Source of the DNA: Halochromatium glycolicum
GTDB lineage: Bacteria; Pseudomonadota; Gammaproteobacteria; Chromatiales; Chromatiaceae
NCBI RefSeq assembly: GCF_016584085.1
Contig: NZ_NRSJ01000013.1
Location: 36,725 to 100,724, forward strand
Direction of reading: 5' to 3'
DNA length: 64,000 nt
The position numbers were made by a program, and so were the translations under genes. The notes under the pieces are model-generated. The model made no database searches. It saw only the letters and a list, made by a program, of their open reading frames with translations, and had not been told where the DNA came from. Of the stretch, positions 25,057 through 33,960 are shown piece by piece; positions within the stretch are counted from its first letter, which is position 1; each line of letters opens with the position of its first letter.

Positions 25057-25734
25057 ATGACCCAAGACGAGAGCGATAGCATGAGCGATCCCGAGCTGGC
25101 AAAGACCCTCTGGACCGACGAGACCGGCAAGCGATGCTTCCTGATCCCCGATGCCCAGGAGCTTCCACCAGGCGATTTTGCCTTGCGTACGGCGGCCGGT
25201 CGCGAGCGGAAGGTCCACCCCGACGCCCTGACATCCTTCGAGGTCAGCACCGAGGAAGGCGTTGCCTGGACGAAGGCGCAGCTGGGGACGGTCGTCGGGC
25301 TGCTGAAGTCGGGGCTCAAGGCGAGGCTGCTCGGTGGCGAGAAAGGCGAGCGGGCAAGCGCGGATGAACAGGGCGACGACGCTCGTCGAACCAGCCCCAC
25401 CCCCGGCATGGACCTGCTCGCTGACATCACGGAGACCCCAAGGGAACGCTTCGACGGCGATGGTCGGGCGGTGGCCCGGGCGCTGCGGACCTATCTCGAG
25501 GACGTGGCCGAAACCACGATCGATGCCGTGAGCGGTGAGCCCGAGAGAGAGCAGGGCGCGCGCCAACGCATGCGTAGCTGGGCCGAGACGCTGCGCGCCC
25601 ATGGGATCGCCGCTCCTGAGGTCGAGGACCCGGACCGCTCCTCAGAAGATGCGAGCACAAGGACTTCGCCGGAGGCCGAGCACAATGAGTCGCACGCCAA
25701 GACCCCAAAAGACGATTCGCAAGGCCGATCCTGA
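25057..25734 (+). CDS. unknown protein downstream of DUF4157 effector; candidate immunity or loading partner
   Basis: 225 residues. Start ATG 25057 (preceded by GGCGGAAGAA) or the internal ATG at 25081, whose context is as good. Residues ~15-75 form a compact conserved-looking domain (LWTDETGKRCFLIPDAQELP, FALRTAAGRERKVHPDALTS, FEVSTEEGVAWTKAQLGTVV). The rest is charged and likely helical (RFDGDGRAVARALRTYLEDV, AETLRAHGIAAPEVE), ending in a Ser/Asp/Lys-rich tail. No signal peptide or membrane segment, so it stays in the cytoplasm. Its place 33 bases after the effector is where polymorphic-toxin immunity genes usually lie, but it could equally be a loading chaperone. I do not recognise the family. 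Confidence 0.6.
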   Translation: MTQDESDSMSDPELAKTLWTDETGKRCFLIPDAQELPPGDFALRTAAGRERKVHPDALTSFEVSTEEGVAWTKAQLGTVVGLLKSGLKARLLGGEKGERASADEQGDDARRTSPTPGMDLLADITETPRERFDGDGRAVARALRTYLEDVAETTIDAVSGEPEREQGARQRMRSWAETLRAHGIAAPEVEDPDRSSEDASTRTSPEAEHNESHAKTPKDDSQGRS

Positions 25735-28700
25735 TCACCAGGTGTAAACCTCTCGTGTGAGGTCAGAGCCATCCGAGCTTCCAAAGCACCCAAGGCTGAT
25801 TCGGGTAACGCCCGATCGGACCGGTTAGCGGACTTCCGCGATCGGCATGCGGGCGAGACCATCCTGGTCTGCGGCTGCGGCGCGTCCCTGAGCGCGCTGG
25901 AGCGCCCTGAGGACTTCATCACCATCGGCGTCAATGACGTCGGTCGCAAGTTCGATCCCACCTATCTGGTGGTGCTCAACCCGCGCCGCCAGTTCAAGGA
26001 CGACCGCTTCCGCTATATCGAGCGCAGCCGGGCGCAGGTGCTCTTCACCCAGCTCGATCTCGGCATCCGCCACCCGCATGTCGTGCGCTTCAGGCTGGGC
26101 CGTCGCGGCGGGACGGATTTCTCCGATCCCAACGTGCTGCACTACACGCGCAATTCGCCCTATCTCGCCTTCTGCCTGGCGATTCACATGGGAGCGAAGC
26201 GGATCGGCCTGATCGGTGTGGACTTCACCGACCATCATTTCTTCGGGCGCACTGGGCCGCATCCGCTCGGCTCCCAGCTCGCAACCATCGACCAGGAGTT
26301 TGGCGGTCTAGTCACCGCCTGTGCCGACCTGGGCGTCGAGGTCTATAACCTGGGCGAGCACAGCCGTCTGACGTCTATTCCCAAGCTGTCGCTGGCCGAA
26401 TTCAGCGCGGACCGGGTCGCAGTAGGACCAGGCTCGGAGGGACAGACCTCCAAGGCGCCGCGCCTCTTCATCGTGCACTATCAGTTCCTGTCCTGCGGGG
26501 ACGTGATTACTCAGGGACTTGCCGACGCCGCGCGCGCGCTGGATATCGAACACCGGACCGCGTCCTGCGACGATCCGCGGCTGCCGGTCCTGGTCGAGCG
26601 CTTTGCGCCGGATCTCCTGCTGGTGATCCACGGACGCACCTTTCGACAGCGCTGGGGGAGGCGCTTCGCGGGCTATCGGTCGGCCGTCTGGCTGGTGGAC
26701 GAGCCCTACGAGGTCGACGACACGGTCCGAACGTCGCTTCTCTTCGACAGCGTCTTCCTCAACGATCCATCCACCCTGTCGCGGCACGAGAACGCCCACT
26801 ATCTGCCGCTGGCCTACAACCCTCGCGTGCATCAGCCGGAGTCGGGTCCGAAGCACTACGAGGTCGGTTTCATTGGCGGCTACAACGCCCGACGCGAGCG
26901 TTTCCTCTCGGCGTTGGCCGAAAAGGGGCTCCTCTCCTATGTCGTCGGCGGACCCTGGAAGTCGGCCGTGCTGCGCGGCCTCTGCCTGTCGGGCAATGTC
27001 CCGCCGGCCGAGACCAGACGTCTCTATCAGCGCACGCGGATCGTCGTCAATCTGTTTCGCGAGCAGCACCATTACAACCGGGAGCGAATCGCGCCTCATT
27101 CGCTGAATCCGCGCGTCTACGAGGCGCTCGCCTGTGGCGCCCTGGTGGTGTCGGAGGAGCGTCCGGAGCTGCTGGAGCGCTTCCCGGAGCTACCGCGTTT
27201 CACCGATCCGCAGCAGCTGGTCTCGGTCACGGCAGCGCTGCTGCGGGACCGGGAGCGGTGCGAGGAGCTTCTGAAAAAGTCAACCGAGAGGCTGGCCGGT
27301 CACGGCTACCCCGATCGGCTGTCCACCTTGCTCGCGGCTGCCGTGCCAAGGCTCGCATCTCAGCCACTCCAGTCGATCGAGTCACGGAGATCCAATGAGG
27401 TGACGCACCGCTACGACATCCTGATGGTGGTCCACAACGGGCTCGCGATGGTCCAGCTGTCGGTCCTGCGCACACTGAGATCGATCGATGCCGCGCGGGC
27501 GCGTCTGTGCGTCGTTGACAACGCCTCCGATGATGGCACCGAGGTCTGGCTCGAATCGATGGCGCGGCGTGGCGACATCCATCTCATCCGCGAGCCGGCG
27601 AACATCGGTCACGGCCCCGGACTGGAACGCGCCAGGCGTGCGACCGGGGCGCCGATGATCCTGACCCTGGACAGCGACGCCTTTCCACTGTGCGACGACT
27701 GGCTGGCCCGGCTCGACGCCCTGCTGAAGGACAAGGTCAAGGTCGCCGGCATCGGTCATCACCGCGGCTACATCCATCCCTCCTGTCTGATGATCGCGCG
27801 CGACACGCTGGACGCGCTCGGACTGACCTTCCTCAATGAGAAGGACCGCCCGAGCCGTTTCGATGTCGCCGAGCGGATCAGCGCCGAGGTGAAACGACGC
27901 GGATTCGAGATCGAGGCCCTGCCCAGAACCGGCGCGCAGTGCCGAGGGAGCCGCTCGGAGCCCGTGTATCTCGGATCGACCTACGCCGATATCGTCTACC
28001 ACCAGTGGTACAGCACCCGGGCCATCCTCGCGGCCGGCAAGGACGTGGACGACGTGCCCAGGGCCGCGCTCGAGCGCTCGCTCCAGGGCCTGCTCGACAC
28101 CCATCAGGACGAGCCCCGGGAGATCACGGTCATCGTCGGCGTGCGTGTGCATCCGCGAGAGCCCGAGCGGCTGCGCAATGCGCTGGCCTGCCTGCGCGCG
28201 TTGAGCCAGCAGCGCATCGCGCGCTGGCGCTACCGCATCGTCGTTGTCGAGCAGGATGCCTGCCCGAGATGCCGCGTCGAGCTCGGACCCTATGCCGATA
28301 CCTGGATCTTTGCGTTTAATCCGGGTCCCTACAATCGCGGCTGGGGATTCAATCTCGGTGCTTGCCGTCCGGCCGCCCGGTCGGGACTGCTCTGTCTGAT
28401 CGACGCCGATCTGCTGGTGCCCCATGACTTTCTGGCCCAAGCGCTGGTCGCCCTGTCCCCGGGGACGCGTGCCGTGCAGCCCTATGACGAGATTCGCTAT
28501 CTCGCTCCCGAGGCCACGCTCTCAGCCATCCAAGCCAGCTCCGGACCGGACGGGCATGAGACGCGTGCTGATCGGCTCGATGGCCGATCCTTCCGGAATT
28601 CATCGGGCGGCTGCCTCTTCGTCGATGCCAGGCTCTACCGTGAGATCGGTGGACACAACGAGGCGTTTCGCGGCTGGGGCCGGGAGGATCGCGAATTCTA

Positions 28701-30165
28701 CGACCGGCTTGCCGCCAAGACCCGAATCGCTCAGCTGTCCCAAACCCTGCTCCACCTGCATCATCCGCCGGCCGCGATGGACGACGCGTCGGCGCGGGCC
28801 AACCGGGCACTCTATGAGCGCCTGCGCCATGGATCGCACATGGCAGGTATGTCCATCGGCCGGATCGACCGCTACGCGGCTGAAGCGGTCCTGCCAGGGG
28901 GCGAGGCGTCCCGATCGCCTGGCTATCGAGATTGGGAGCGCTGGTACCTGTGGCCGCCGAGCCGGCTGGATCGAATCATCTCCAACGAGCAGCGCCGGCC
29001 GCAAGCCGCGAGCGACCGTGCCTTGCTTGCGGATCTGGCCTTGGGCTACGGCGAGGAGATACTGGACTTAGGGTGCGGCGCGGGCAGCTTGCAACTCCGT
29101 CTGGCGCAGCAGCACCCCGGCGCCTATTGCGTTGGAGTCGACGTGACCGACGAGATGCTGCGCGCAGTGCGGCGTCACATCGCCGATGCGCCGCTGTGCC
29201 GGGCCGACGGCGAGCGCTTGCCCTTTGCCGACGCTAGCTTCGACGTCGTCGTCATGCGGCACATTCTGGAGCATCTGCCGGTGGCGACCATGCCGGGTGT
29301 GCTGCGCGAGGCGATGCGTGCCGCCCGCCAAGCGGTCCTGATCGCCTTTTACGTGACGCCCTCTGACGATCTGCCACGTGATACGCGTATCGTCGGCGAG
29401 GGATTCCTGGAGACGCGTTGGAACGCACGGGATCTGCTGAAGCCGATCGAGAGCCAGAGCTGGCATCTGGCACGGCGGGATGTCGGTGAGGATCTAGTCG
29501 GCGAGAGCGCAGCGATTTGGGAACTGACACCGCAAGGCGCTGCGCCGCGCCCGTCGCTTCGACAGGGCCGCGCTTCCGATGGCGACCACGCGTTGCGGGT
29601 CAGCATCATCATGCCGACCTATCGGCGTTCACATCGGCTCATGCGCGTCGTCGAGATGGTCTTGGCTCAGAGCCATACTGACTGGGAGCTGATCGTCGTC
29701 GACAATTTCGGAGATGCCGGCGATTTGCCAAAGGATGAGCGCATCCGGCTCTACCGTCACGCGGAGAAGGCGAGCTCGAGTCATGCCCGAAATGCCGGCC
29801 TTCGATATGCGCGTGGCGAGCTCCTGTGCTTCTTCGATGACGATGACGACATGTATCCGGACTATCTGGCACGGTTCGTTGAGGTGTTTCGGCAACGCCC
29901 TCGCGTCAAGCTGGTGCGGTGTGGAATGCTGGTGTCGAACGACCGCGTCAACTTCAGCTATGCAACGCCCGAATGCTGTATCCGTCGGCGCTATGCTACG
30001 CCGACCTGGGATAACAAGGGGCCGGCACAGGATCAGCGCTATTTTCGTGCGATCGTGCGCCGCCATCGCTGGTCGGAACGGCGCGGCGACATCGCCGTGA
30101 TACGAAAGGCCCTCTGTCGTGCGAACACGGATGCGGTCGGCGGCCTGCGTCAAGGTGGCTACTGA
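25735..30165 (+). CDS. giant multidomain glycosyltransferase-methyltransferase; start codon unresolved
   Basis: The frame is open from 25735, but the first ATG/GTG/TTG in frame is the GTG at 25969 (1398 residues), which would delete a conserved DUF115/MptE-like start visible upstream (GETILVCGCGASLSALERP, DFITIGVNDVG). Domains, numbered from 25969: DUF115-like to ~130 (GLIGVDFTDHHFFG); CgeB/DUF3880-like glycosyltransferase ~161-455 (HYEVGFIGGYNARRERFLSA, NPRVYEALACGALVVSEERP); GT2 ~479-690 (CVVDNASDDGTE, LTLDSDAFP); GT2/GT7C-like ~718-960 (CLIDADLLVPHDFLAQ, NEAFRGWGREDREFYDR); SAM methyltransferase ~1029-1150 (ILDLGCGAGSLQLRLAQQHP); GT2 ~1209-1398 (SIIMPTYRRSHRLM, LLCFFDDDDDMYPDYL). Likely builds or decorates a surface glycan. 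A frame-0 ATG at 25685 could be the real start if a one-base frameshift lies near 25740. Confidence 0.8.
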   Translation, partial: SPGVNLSCEVRAIRASKAPKADSGNARSDRLADFRDRHAGETILVCGCGASLSALERPEDFITIGVNDVGRKFDPTYLVVLNPRRQFKDDRFRYIERSRAQVLFTQLDLGIRHPHVVRFRLGRRGGTDFSDPNVLHYTRNSPYLAFCLAIHMGAKRIGLIGVDFTDHHFFGRTGPHPLGSQLATIDQEFGGLVTACADLGVEVYNLGEHSRLTSIPKLSLAEFSADRVAVGPGSEGQTSKAPRLFIVHYQFLSCGDVITQGLADAARALDIEHRTASCDDPRLPVLVERFAPDLLLVIHGRTFRQRWGRRFAGYRSAVWLVDEPYEVDDTVRTSLLFDSVFLNDPSTLSRHENAHYLPLAYNPRVHQPESGPKHYEVGFIGGYNARRERFLSALAEKGLLSYVVGGPWKSAVLRGLCLSGNVPPAETRRLYQRTRIVVNLFREQHHYNRERIAPHSLNPRVYEALACGALVVSEERPELLERFPELPRFTDPQQLVSVTAALLRDRERCEELLKKSTERLAGHGYPDRLSTLLAAAVPRLASQPLQSIESRRSNEVTHRYDILMVVHNGLAMVQLSVLRTLRSIDAARARLCVVDNASDDGTEVWLESMARRGDIHLIREPANIGHGPGLERARRATGAPMILTLDSDAFPLCDDWLARLDALLKDKVKVAGIGHHRGYIHPSCLMIARDTLDALGLTFLNEKDRPSRFDVAERISAEVKRRGFEIEALPRTGAQCRGSRSEPVYLGSTYADIVYHQWYSTRAILAAGKDVDDVPRAALERSLQGLLDTHQDEPREITVIVGVRVHPREPERLRNALACLRALSQQRIARWRYRIVVVEQDACPRCRVELGPYADTWIFAFNPGPYNRGWGFNLGACRPAARSGLLCLIDADLLVPHDFLAQALVALSPGTRAVQPYDEIRYLAPEATLSAIQASSGPDGHETRADRLDGRSFRNSSGGCLFVDARLYREIGGHNEAFRGWGREDREFYDRLAAKTRIAQLSQTLLHLHHPPAAMDDASARANRALYERLRHGSHMAGMSIGRIDRYAAEAVLPGGEASRSPGYRDWERWYLWPPSRLDRIISNEQRRPQAASDRALLADLALGYGEEILDLGCGAGSLQLRLAQQHPGAYCVGVDVTDEMLRAVRRHIADAPLCRADGERLPFADASFDVVVMRHILEHLPVATMPGVLREAMRAARQAVLIAFYVTPSDDLPRDTRIVGEGFLETRWNARDLLKPIESQSWHLARRDVGEDLVGESAAIWELTPQGAAPRPSLRQGRASDGDHALRVSIIMPTYRRSHRLMRVVEMVLAQSHTDWELIVVDNFGDAGDLPKDERIRLYRHAEKASSSHARNAGLRYARGELLCFFDDDDDMYPDYLARFVEVFRQRPRVKLVRCGMLVSNDRVNFSYATPECCIRRRYATPTWDNKGPAQDQRYFRAIVRRHRWSERRGDIAVIRKALCRANTDAVGGLRQGGY

Positions 30166-30322
30166 AGACGATCCCAGCAGTGGTCATGGCATGGTTTTGG
30201 TCGTCTGGCTGCTCGATCGCGGTCTTGAGTCGGGTCTGCTGTGGAGAGCATGAACCGCCGGCCAGCACGATGATCAAGGCCCAAGCGTTCGAACGGCGTT
30301 GCTCTGCAGTCGCCCCATTCCC

Positions 30323-31744
30323 TCAGCCGCTCCACGTTCGATCCGAGTCGAGCGGTGAGCGCTCAGGCACGAACTGCTCGCGATCGATCTCGTACTTCTT
30401 CAGCAGCTTTCCCAGACAGCGTCGCTCCTTGTTCGCTAGACGTGCTGCCTTGGAGACATTGCCGTTGGTGGCCTGCATGAGGCGGTGAAGATACTTCCGC
30501 TCGAAATCCTGAACCAAGGCGTCGCGCATCTCGTTGAAAGACCATCGTTCGAACCTCGGCGGTAATTGAGCGCAGGGGATCATTTGGGGCAAAGCCGGAT
30601 CTTCTGCGGGATCAAGCTTGATGATGGGGCGTTCGCTCAAGAGGAATTCACGGTGTATGTAGTTCTCGAGCTGCCGCACGTTGCCTGGCCATGGCTGCTG
30701 TTCCATCCAGTGCAGCGTCGCGGGATGGAACGCCTTGGGTGGCTGGCCGTATTGATCGCAGAGATTCCTCAAAAAGGTCCGAGCAATGAGACTGATATCT
30801 TCTGGTCTTTCGCGCAGGGCCGGGACCTTGAGTGTGACGGCATCGAGACGGTAGAGGAGATCTGGGCGAAAAAGACCGTCGCGGCTCATCTGCTCCAGGT
30901 CATGGTTCGTGGCGGCCAGGATGCTGCATCGACCTTCGATGTATTGATCGCCGCCAAGCTGGCGGTACCGCTTCTCTTGCAGAAAACGCAGAAGGCTCGC
31001 CTGGGCCCTGGGTTGGAGCCCGTCGACCTCATCCAGGAAAAGTGTGCCCTCGGCGGCTTGTGAGACCAGTCCGCGAGACGGCTCCTTGGCATCCGTGAAG
31101 GCGCCTCTGGCATGGCCGAAGAGCTCGTTCTCGAAAAGGCTGTCTGGAAGGCTGCTGCAGTTGACCGGTATGAACGGACCGTTGCGCCGGGGGCCGAAGT
31201 AGTGCAGTGCCCGGGCGACGAGCTCCTTCCCCGAGCCGGTTTCGCCTTGAATGAGAATGGGGGCTTGGCTACGCGCAAAGCGTTTTATTGCGTGGAGCAG
31301 CCTGGAGAATGAAGGGGATGCACCGTGCATTCCCAACGTGGTGAGTCGATCGACTTCCGCCGATCGCCTTTGCCGAGTCGGTTGCTGGGCGCCGGCACCG
31401 CTGAGTTCCTCCAACCTGCTCGAGACGTACCGGACGTCGAAGGGCCAGGATAACGCGCAATGCGGTTGGAAGCCGTCCATTTGCGAGCCGGCTCGCGGCA
31501 ACTTTACAAAGATCACGGGCTGTCCGAGATCCAATGCGGTGTTGATGGCATGGCCGCAGGTGCCGTGTCCGTCCAGGATGATCACCAGCAGGTCCGTACG
31601 TTCGTGTGGGCCGGTCTCGACCCAGTCCTCGAGGCGTGAGATCCGAGTGTCGAGTCCAGCACCGATGAAGACACTCTGAATTGCGGTTACCTCTGGAATG
31701 ACCTCTTGAGGTAGAAGCCAAGCCCGGCGGGCACACTCGTTCAT
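30323..31744 (-). CDS. sigma-54-dependent activator with altered GAFTGA loop
   Basis: 473 residues. Residues 1-125 are a divergent receiver-like domain without an obvious phospho-Asp signature, as in VpsR-type regulators. The central AAA+ domain has Walker A GETGSGKE (167-174), Walker B FLDEVD (236-241) and downstream LLYRLDAVTLKVPALRERPE and WPGNVRQLENYIHREFLL. The sigma-54 contact loop reads GAFTDA (214-219) instead of GAFTGA, a substitution at the residue position that normally must be Gly. The C-terminus (ALVQDFERKYLHRLMQATNG, NVSKAARLANKERRCLGKLL) is a Fis-type helix-turn-helix. The gene is convergent with the glycosyltransferase gene and downstream of the TIGR03790 gene. The 157-bp convergent gap holds nothing I recognise. 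Confidence 0.88.
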   Translation of the reverse strand: MNECARRAWLLPQEVIPEVTAIQSVFIGAGLDTRISRLEDWVETGPHERTDLLVIILDGHGTCGHAINTALDLGQPVIFVKLPRAGSQMDGFQPHCALSWPFDVRYVSSRLEELSGAGAQQPTRQRRSAEVDRLTTLGMHGASPSFSRLLHAIKRFARSQAPILIQGETGSGKELVARALHYFGPRRNGPFIPVNCSSLPDSLFENELFGHARGAFTDAKEPSRGLVSQAAEGTLFLDEVDGLQPRAQASLLRFLQEKRYRQLGGDQYIEGRCSILAATNHDLEQMSRDGLFRPDLLYRLDAVTLKVPALRERPEDISLIARTFLRNLCDQYGQPPKAFHPATLHWMEQQPWPGNVRQLENYIHREFLLSERPIIKLDPAEDPALPQMIPCAQLPPRFERWSFNEMRDALVQDFERKYLHRLMQATNGNVSKAARLANKERRCLGKLLKKYEIDREQFVPERSPLDSDRTWSG

Positions 31745-32028
31745 AAGCAGTCCCCAGGGTAATATGCGGTCAGGATCGGGCAGGTACGTTGTGCCTGGGC
31801 TGGTGCTACATCCGAGTTGGTTCTCGGGATTGCTCTAAGACACGGATCACAGAATAGACTATCGATACGGTCATCGCCTCTTGGGCTATCGCCGAGCCAT
31901 TGGGCCTTGGCGCATAGGATCCCCCATTGCGCGGCCTTCCGCTTAGGATGACAGGGCTGGATGCAACCGACCGCCTTTAAGCGCAACAGCGCCAGTGCGA
32001 GCTGGTCAGGGTGCCGAGGAAGGTGTGT

Positions 32029-33354
32029 TCACTCGGTGTCGGGGAGCGAAACGATACGGTAGTAGGCTGAGGCGCCGGCATCTTCGGCAGGCAGTAGCAG
32101 CCACGTCGGCTCGAATCCCGGTTTCGCGAACCGGGTGATCTCCCGATAGGGACCCATTGGTGCCGCTGCTCCCTGAAGTGTGTAGCGCCCGGGGATCAGT
32201 GCAAAGGTGCGCAAGACCCAACGACCGCTGCGCTGCAACAGCTCATAGCCGCCGAATGGTCTTGCTAGCGGCTCACCAATGAAGAGGCCCTGGCCGGGCA
32301 TGCGAACGCTCTTCCAATAGGCCTCGATCAAGGTCGCGCCACTCAGGTAGGAGCTGATCAGGATGGCTGGGTCCGGGAATTTCGGCAGCAGATTGCAGGG
32401 TTCGACGACGGTACCGTAGCTCCCGGTCGCCCCCGCCTCGAGCCAGCGAAGGCTGCTCATCTGCCGGGTTCCGTTGAGCTGGCCGCCGCTCGAGGTCAGG
32501 TGGTCGGCCACGGCGCCGGGGCGGTAGCGATTGGTGTCGATGCCTGGCACCTGCGTTAATCCCGTGAAGTAGAACAGGACGTCTGGCTTTTGCTCGATGC
32601 GGTCGGCTTCGATACGTTCGAGCCGGACCGCGTTCCCCAACTGTTCGACAGCCGCCGCGTAACCGCGCGCGCGGACACTGCGTGCCTTGTCATGGGTCTT
32701 GACGAGATAACCCGTGCCCGGCGGCCGGCTGTTGTCGGCGGCGACGCCGCGGTCGATCAGGGCCTTTACCGCAGTGAAGTCGTCACCGGCCAGAGCCATC
32801 GTCGGCCGGATACCGTAATCGGCATAAGGGCGGGTGCTCTCAGATGCGAAGTAGCGAGTCGCTCGGGTCGGCTTGCAGCCCTCGGCGCAGAAGGCCTCGT
32901 CGTAGCCGGCGGCGAAGGCCGTCGTGATGGACAGGCAGCCGACCCGATAGGGAAGGGTCCAAGCCAGCGCATAGGCCTGGACGCCCTGGGGTGTCGCGGC
33001 TTTCACCTGCGCGTAGAGGTCTTCGAACTCGCCCGGGTCCATGATCGGGCTTCCCGGGGCGAAGGGGACCCGGATCAGGTTCTCGCTCGGAATGCCGCGG
33101 CGTTCGGCGTAGTAATGGCCAATGCGGCGACTGGTCGGATCGAGCTCGTTGATGATGACTGCGAGCTGCGCCGGCGTGATGGCTTGGCGCGGCAACAGTA
33201 CGGTCGGCGCGTCGGGCGCCGTGGACTCATCCGCCCGGTTCGTCACGGATAGCGCGGCAGTCGTCAGACAGAGCGCGATGACGAGGGTCTTGCGCAAAAG
33301 GTTCCGCAGTGCCGCTCTGCGGGAACAGTCGGTTGCGGCTTGTACCCTGGTCAT
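32029..33354 (-). CDS. secreted TIGR03790 family protein
   Basis: 441 residues. The N-terminus has a basic stretch and hydrophobic core (LRKTLVIALCLTTAALSV), a likely Sec signal. The mature part carries TIGR03790 features: VLLPRQAITPAQLAVIINEL, YYAERRGIPSENLIRVPFAP, VQAYALAWTLPYRVGCLSIT, RPTMALAGDDFTAVKALIDR, KPDVLFYFTGLTQVPGIDTN, and GATGSYGTVVEPCNLLPKFP with LISSYLSGATLIEAYWKSV. TIGR03790 members are exported proteins of unknown function; the fold resembles caspase/gingipain-type proteases in some annotations, but I cannot confirm catalytic residues. The 284-bp gap to the sigma-54 regulator downstream shows no gene; I looked for a -24/-12 element and found none convincing. Confidence 0.85.
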   Translation of the reverse strand: MTRVQAATDCSRRAALRNLLRKTLVIALCLTTAALSVTNRADESTAPDAPTVLLPRQAITPAQLAVIINELDPTSRRIGHYYAERRGIPSENLIRVPFAPGSPIMDPGEFEDLYAQVKAATPQGVQAYALAWTLPYRVGCLSITTAFAAGYDEAFCAEGCKPTRATRYFASESTRPYADYGIRPTMALAGDDFTAVKALIDRGVAADNSRPPGTGYLVKTHDKARSVRARGYAAAVEQLGNAVRLERIEADRIEQKPDVLFYFTGLTQVPGIDTNRYRPGAVADHLTSSGGQLNGTRQMSSLRWLEAGATGSYGTVVEPCNLLPKFPDPAILISSYLSGATLIEAYWKSVRMPGQGLFIGEPLARPFGGYELLQRSGRWVLRTFALIPGRYTLQGAAAPMGPYREITRFAKPGFEPTWLLLPAEDAGASAYYRIVSLPDTE

Positions 33355-33547
33355 CGAGCCTCCTATCGGTCATGGGTGCGTGCGTCGCTGCGCAACAGCG
33401 CGGCATCAGCGGAATAAAGGTGGGTCTTACTCTCTAATCGTTGCTTCAGACCGACCGCGCGATTCAGCATCCACGACAAGACCATCCCCTTACGGCAGCG
33501 TCATCCGCACGGATCAACTTACCATCATGCACCGGTGCTGTTCCTGC

Positions 33548-33943
33548 TCACGCGTCGCGGCCAGCGGTCACCGCCTGCTGGATCTGCGCGACCAGCCCGG
33601 CCTCGAGACGCACCTGATGGCGGTTGAGCAGACGCGAAAACCCCTTTCGGCACCTGAGTGCGCCGCGTTGCCATTGGGGCGCAGGTGTCCTTGGGTCGAT
33701 GATGAGCGCCCCGCCGGCCAACGCGTCCCCAGAGGCTAGCCGACCGGCGTGACACGCAAGACCCCGAGTGATACCTCCACTCTTTACCGCAGCCGCAGCA
33801 AGCGGAATGGTCCCGTACAGTACGGCTTTGAAATAGAGGTGGTGGCCGGAGTTGCGCGCAAATCGGTATCGCGTCACCACCCGGCTTGAGGCGAACGCGT
33901 AACCTCCGACCAAAGGCAGCAGGAAGAAAGGCACCAAGTCCAT
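33548..33943 (-). pseudogene. truncated small membrane protein fragment
   Basis: The first ~52 residues read like a real small inner-membrane protein (MDLVPFFLLPLVGGYAFASS, RVVTRYRFARNSGHHLYFKA, VLYGTIPLAAAA), with two hydrophobic segments separated by a basic loop. After that the frame becomes Arg/Gly-rich and loses protein-like character, and homologous sequence to this tail also occurs in the right-hand repeat near 40210-40262. I read it as the intact N-terminus of a gene cut by the repeat or island junction. No family name. Confidence 0.4.
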
Positions 33944-33960
33944 ATGGCCACGAAGTTAGT

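Noticed and set aside
1..25734. A prophage instead of an eCIS
   Set aside because: No terminase, portal, capsid, lysis or replication genes; the presence of the eCIS ATPase, DUF4157 protein and anchored protein fits an injection system.
25057..30165. UGA readthrough joining the 225-residue protein and the glycosyltransferase
   Set aside because: Frames coincide, but the region around the TGA is low-complexity and no SECIS-like or readthrough context is evident.
31745..32028. A sigma-54 -24/-12 promoter before the activator gene
   Set aside because: A GGCAC...TGC arrangement exists on the minus strand but the GG-GC spacing is 12 rather than 10 bases.
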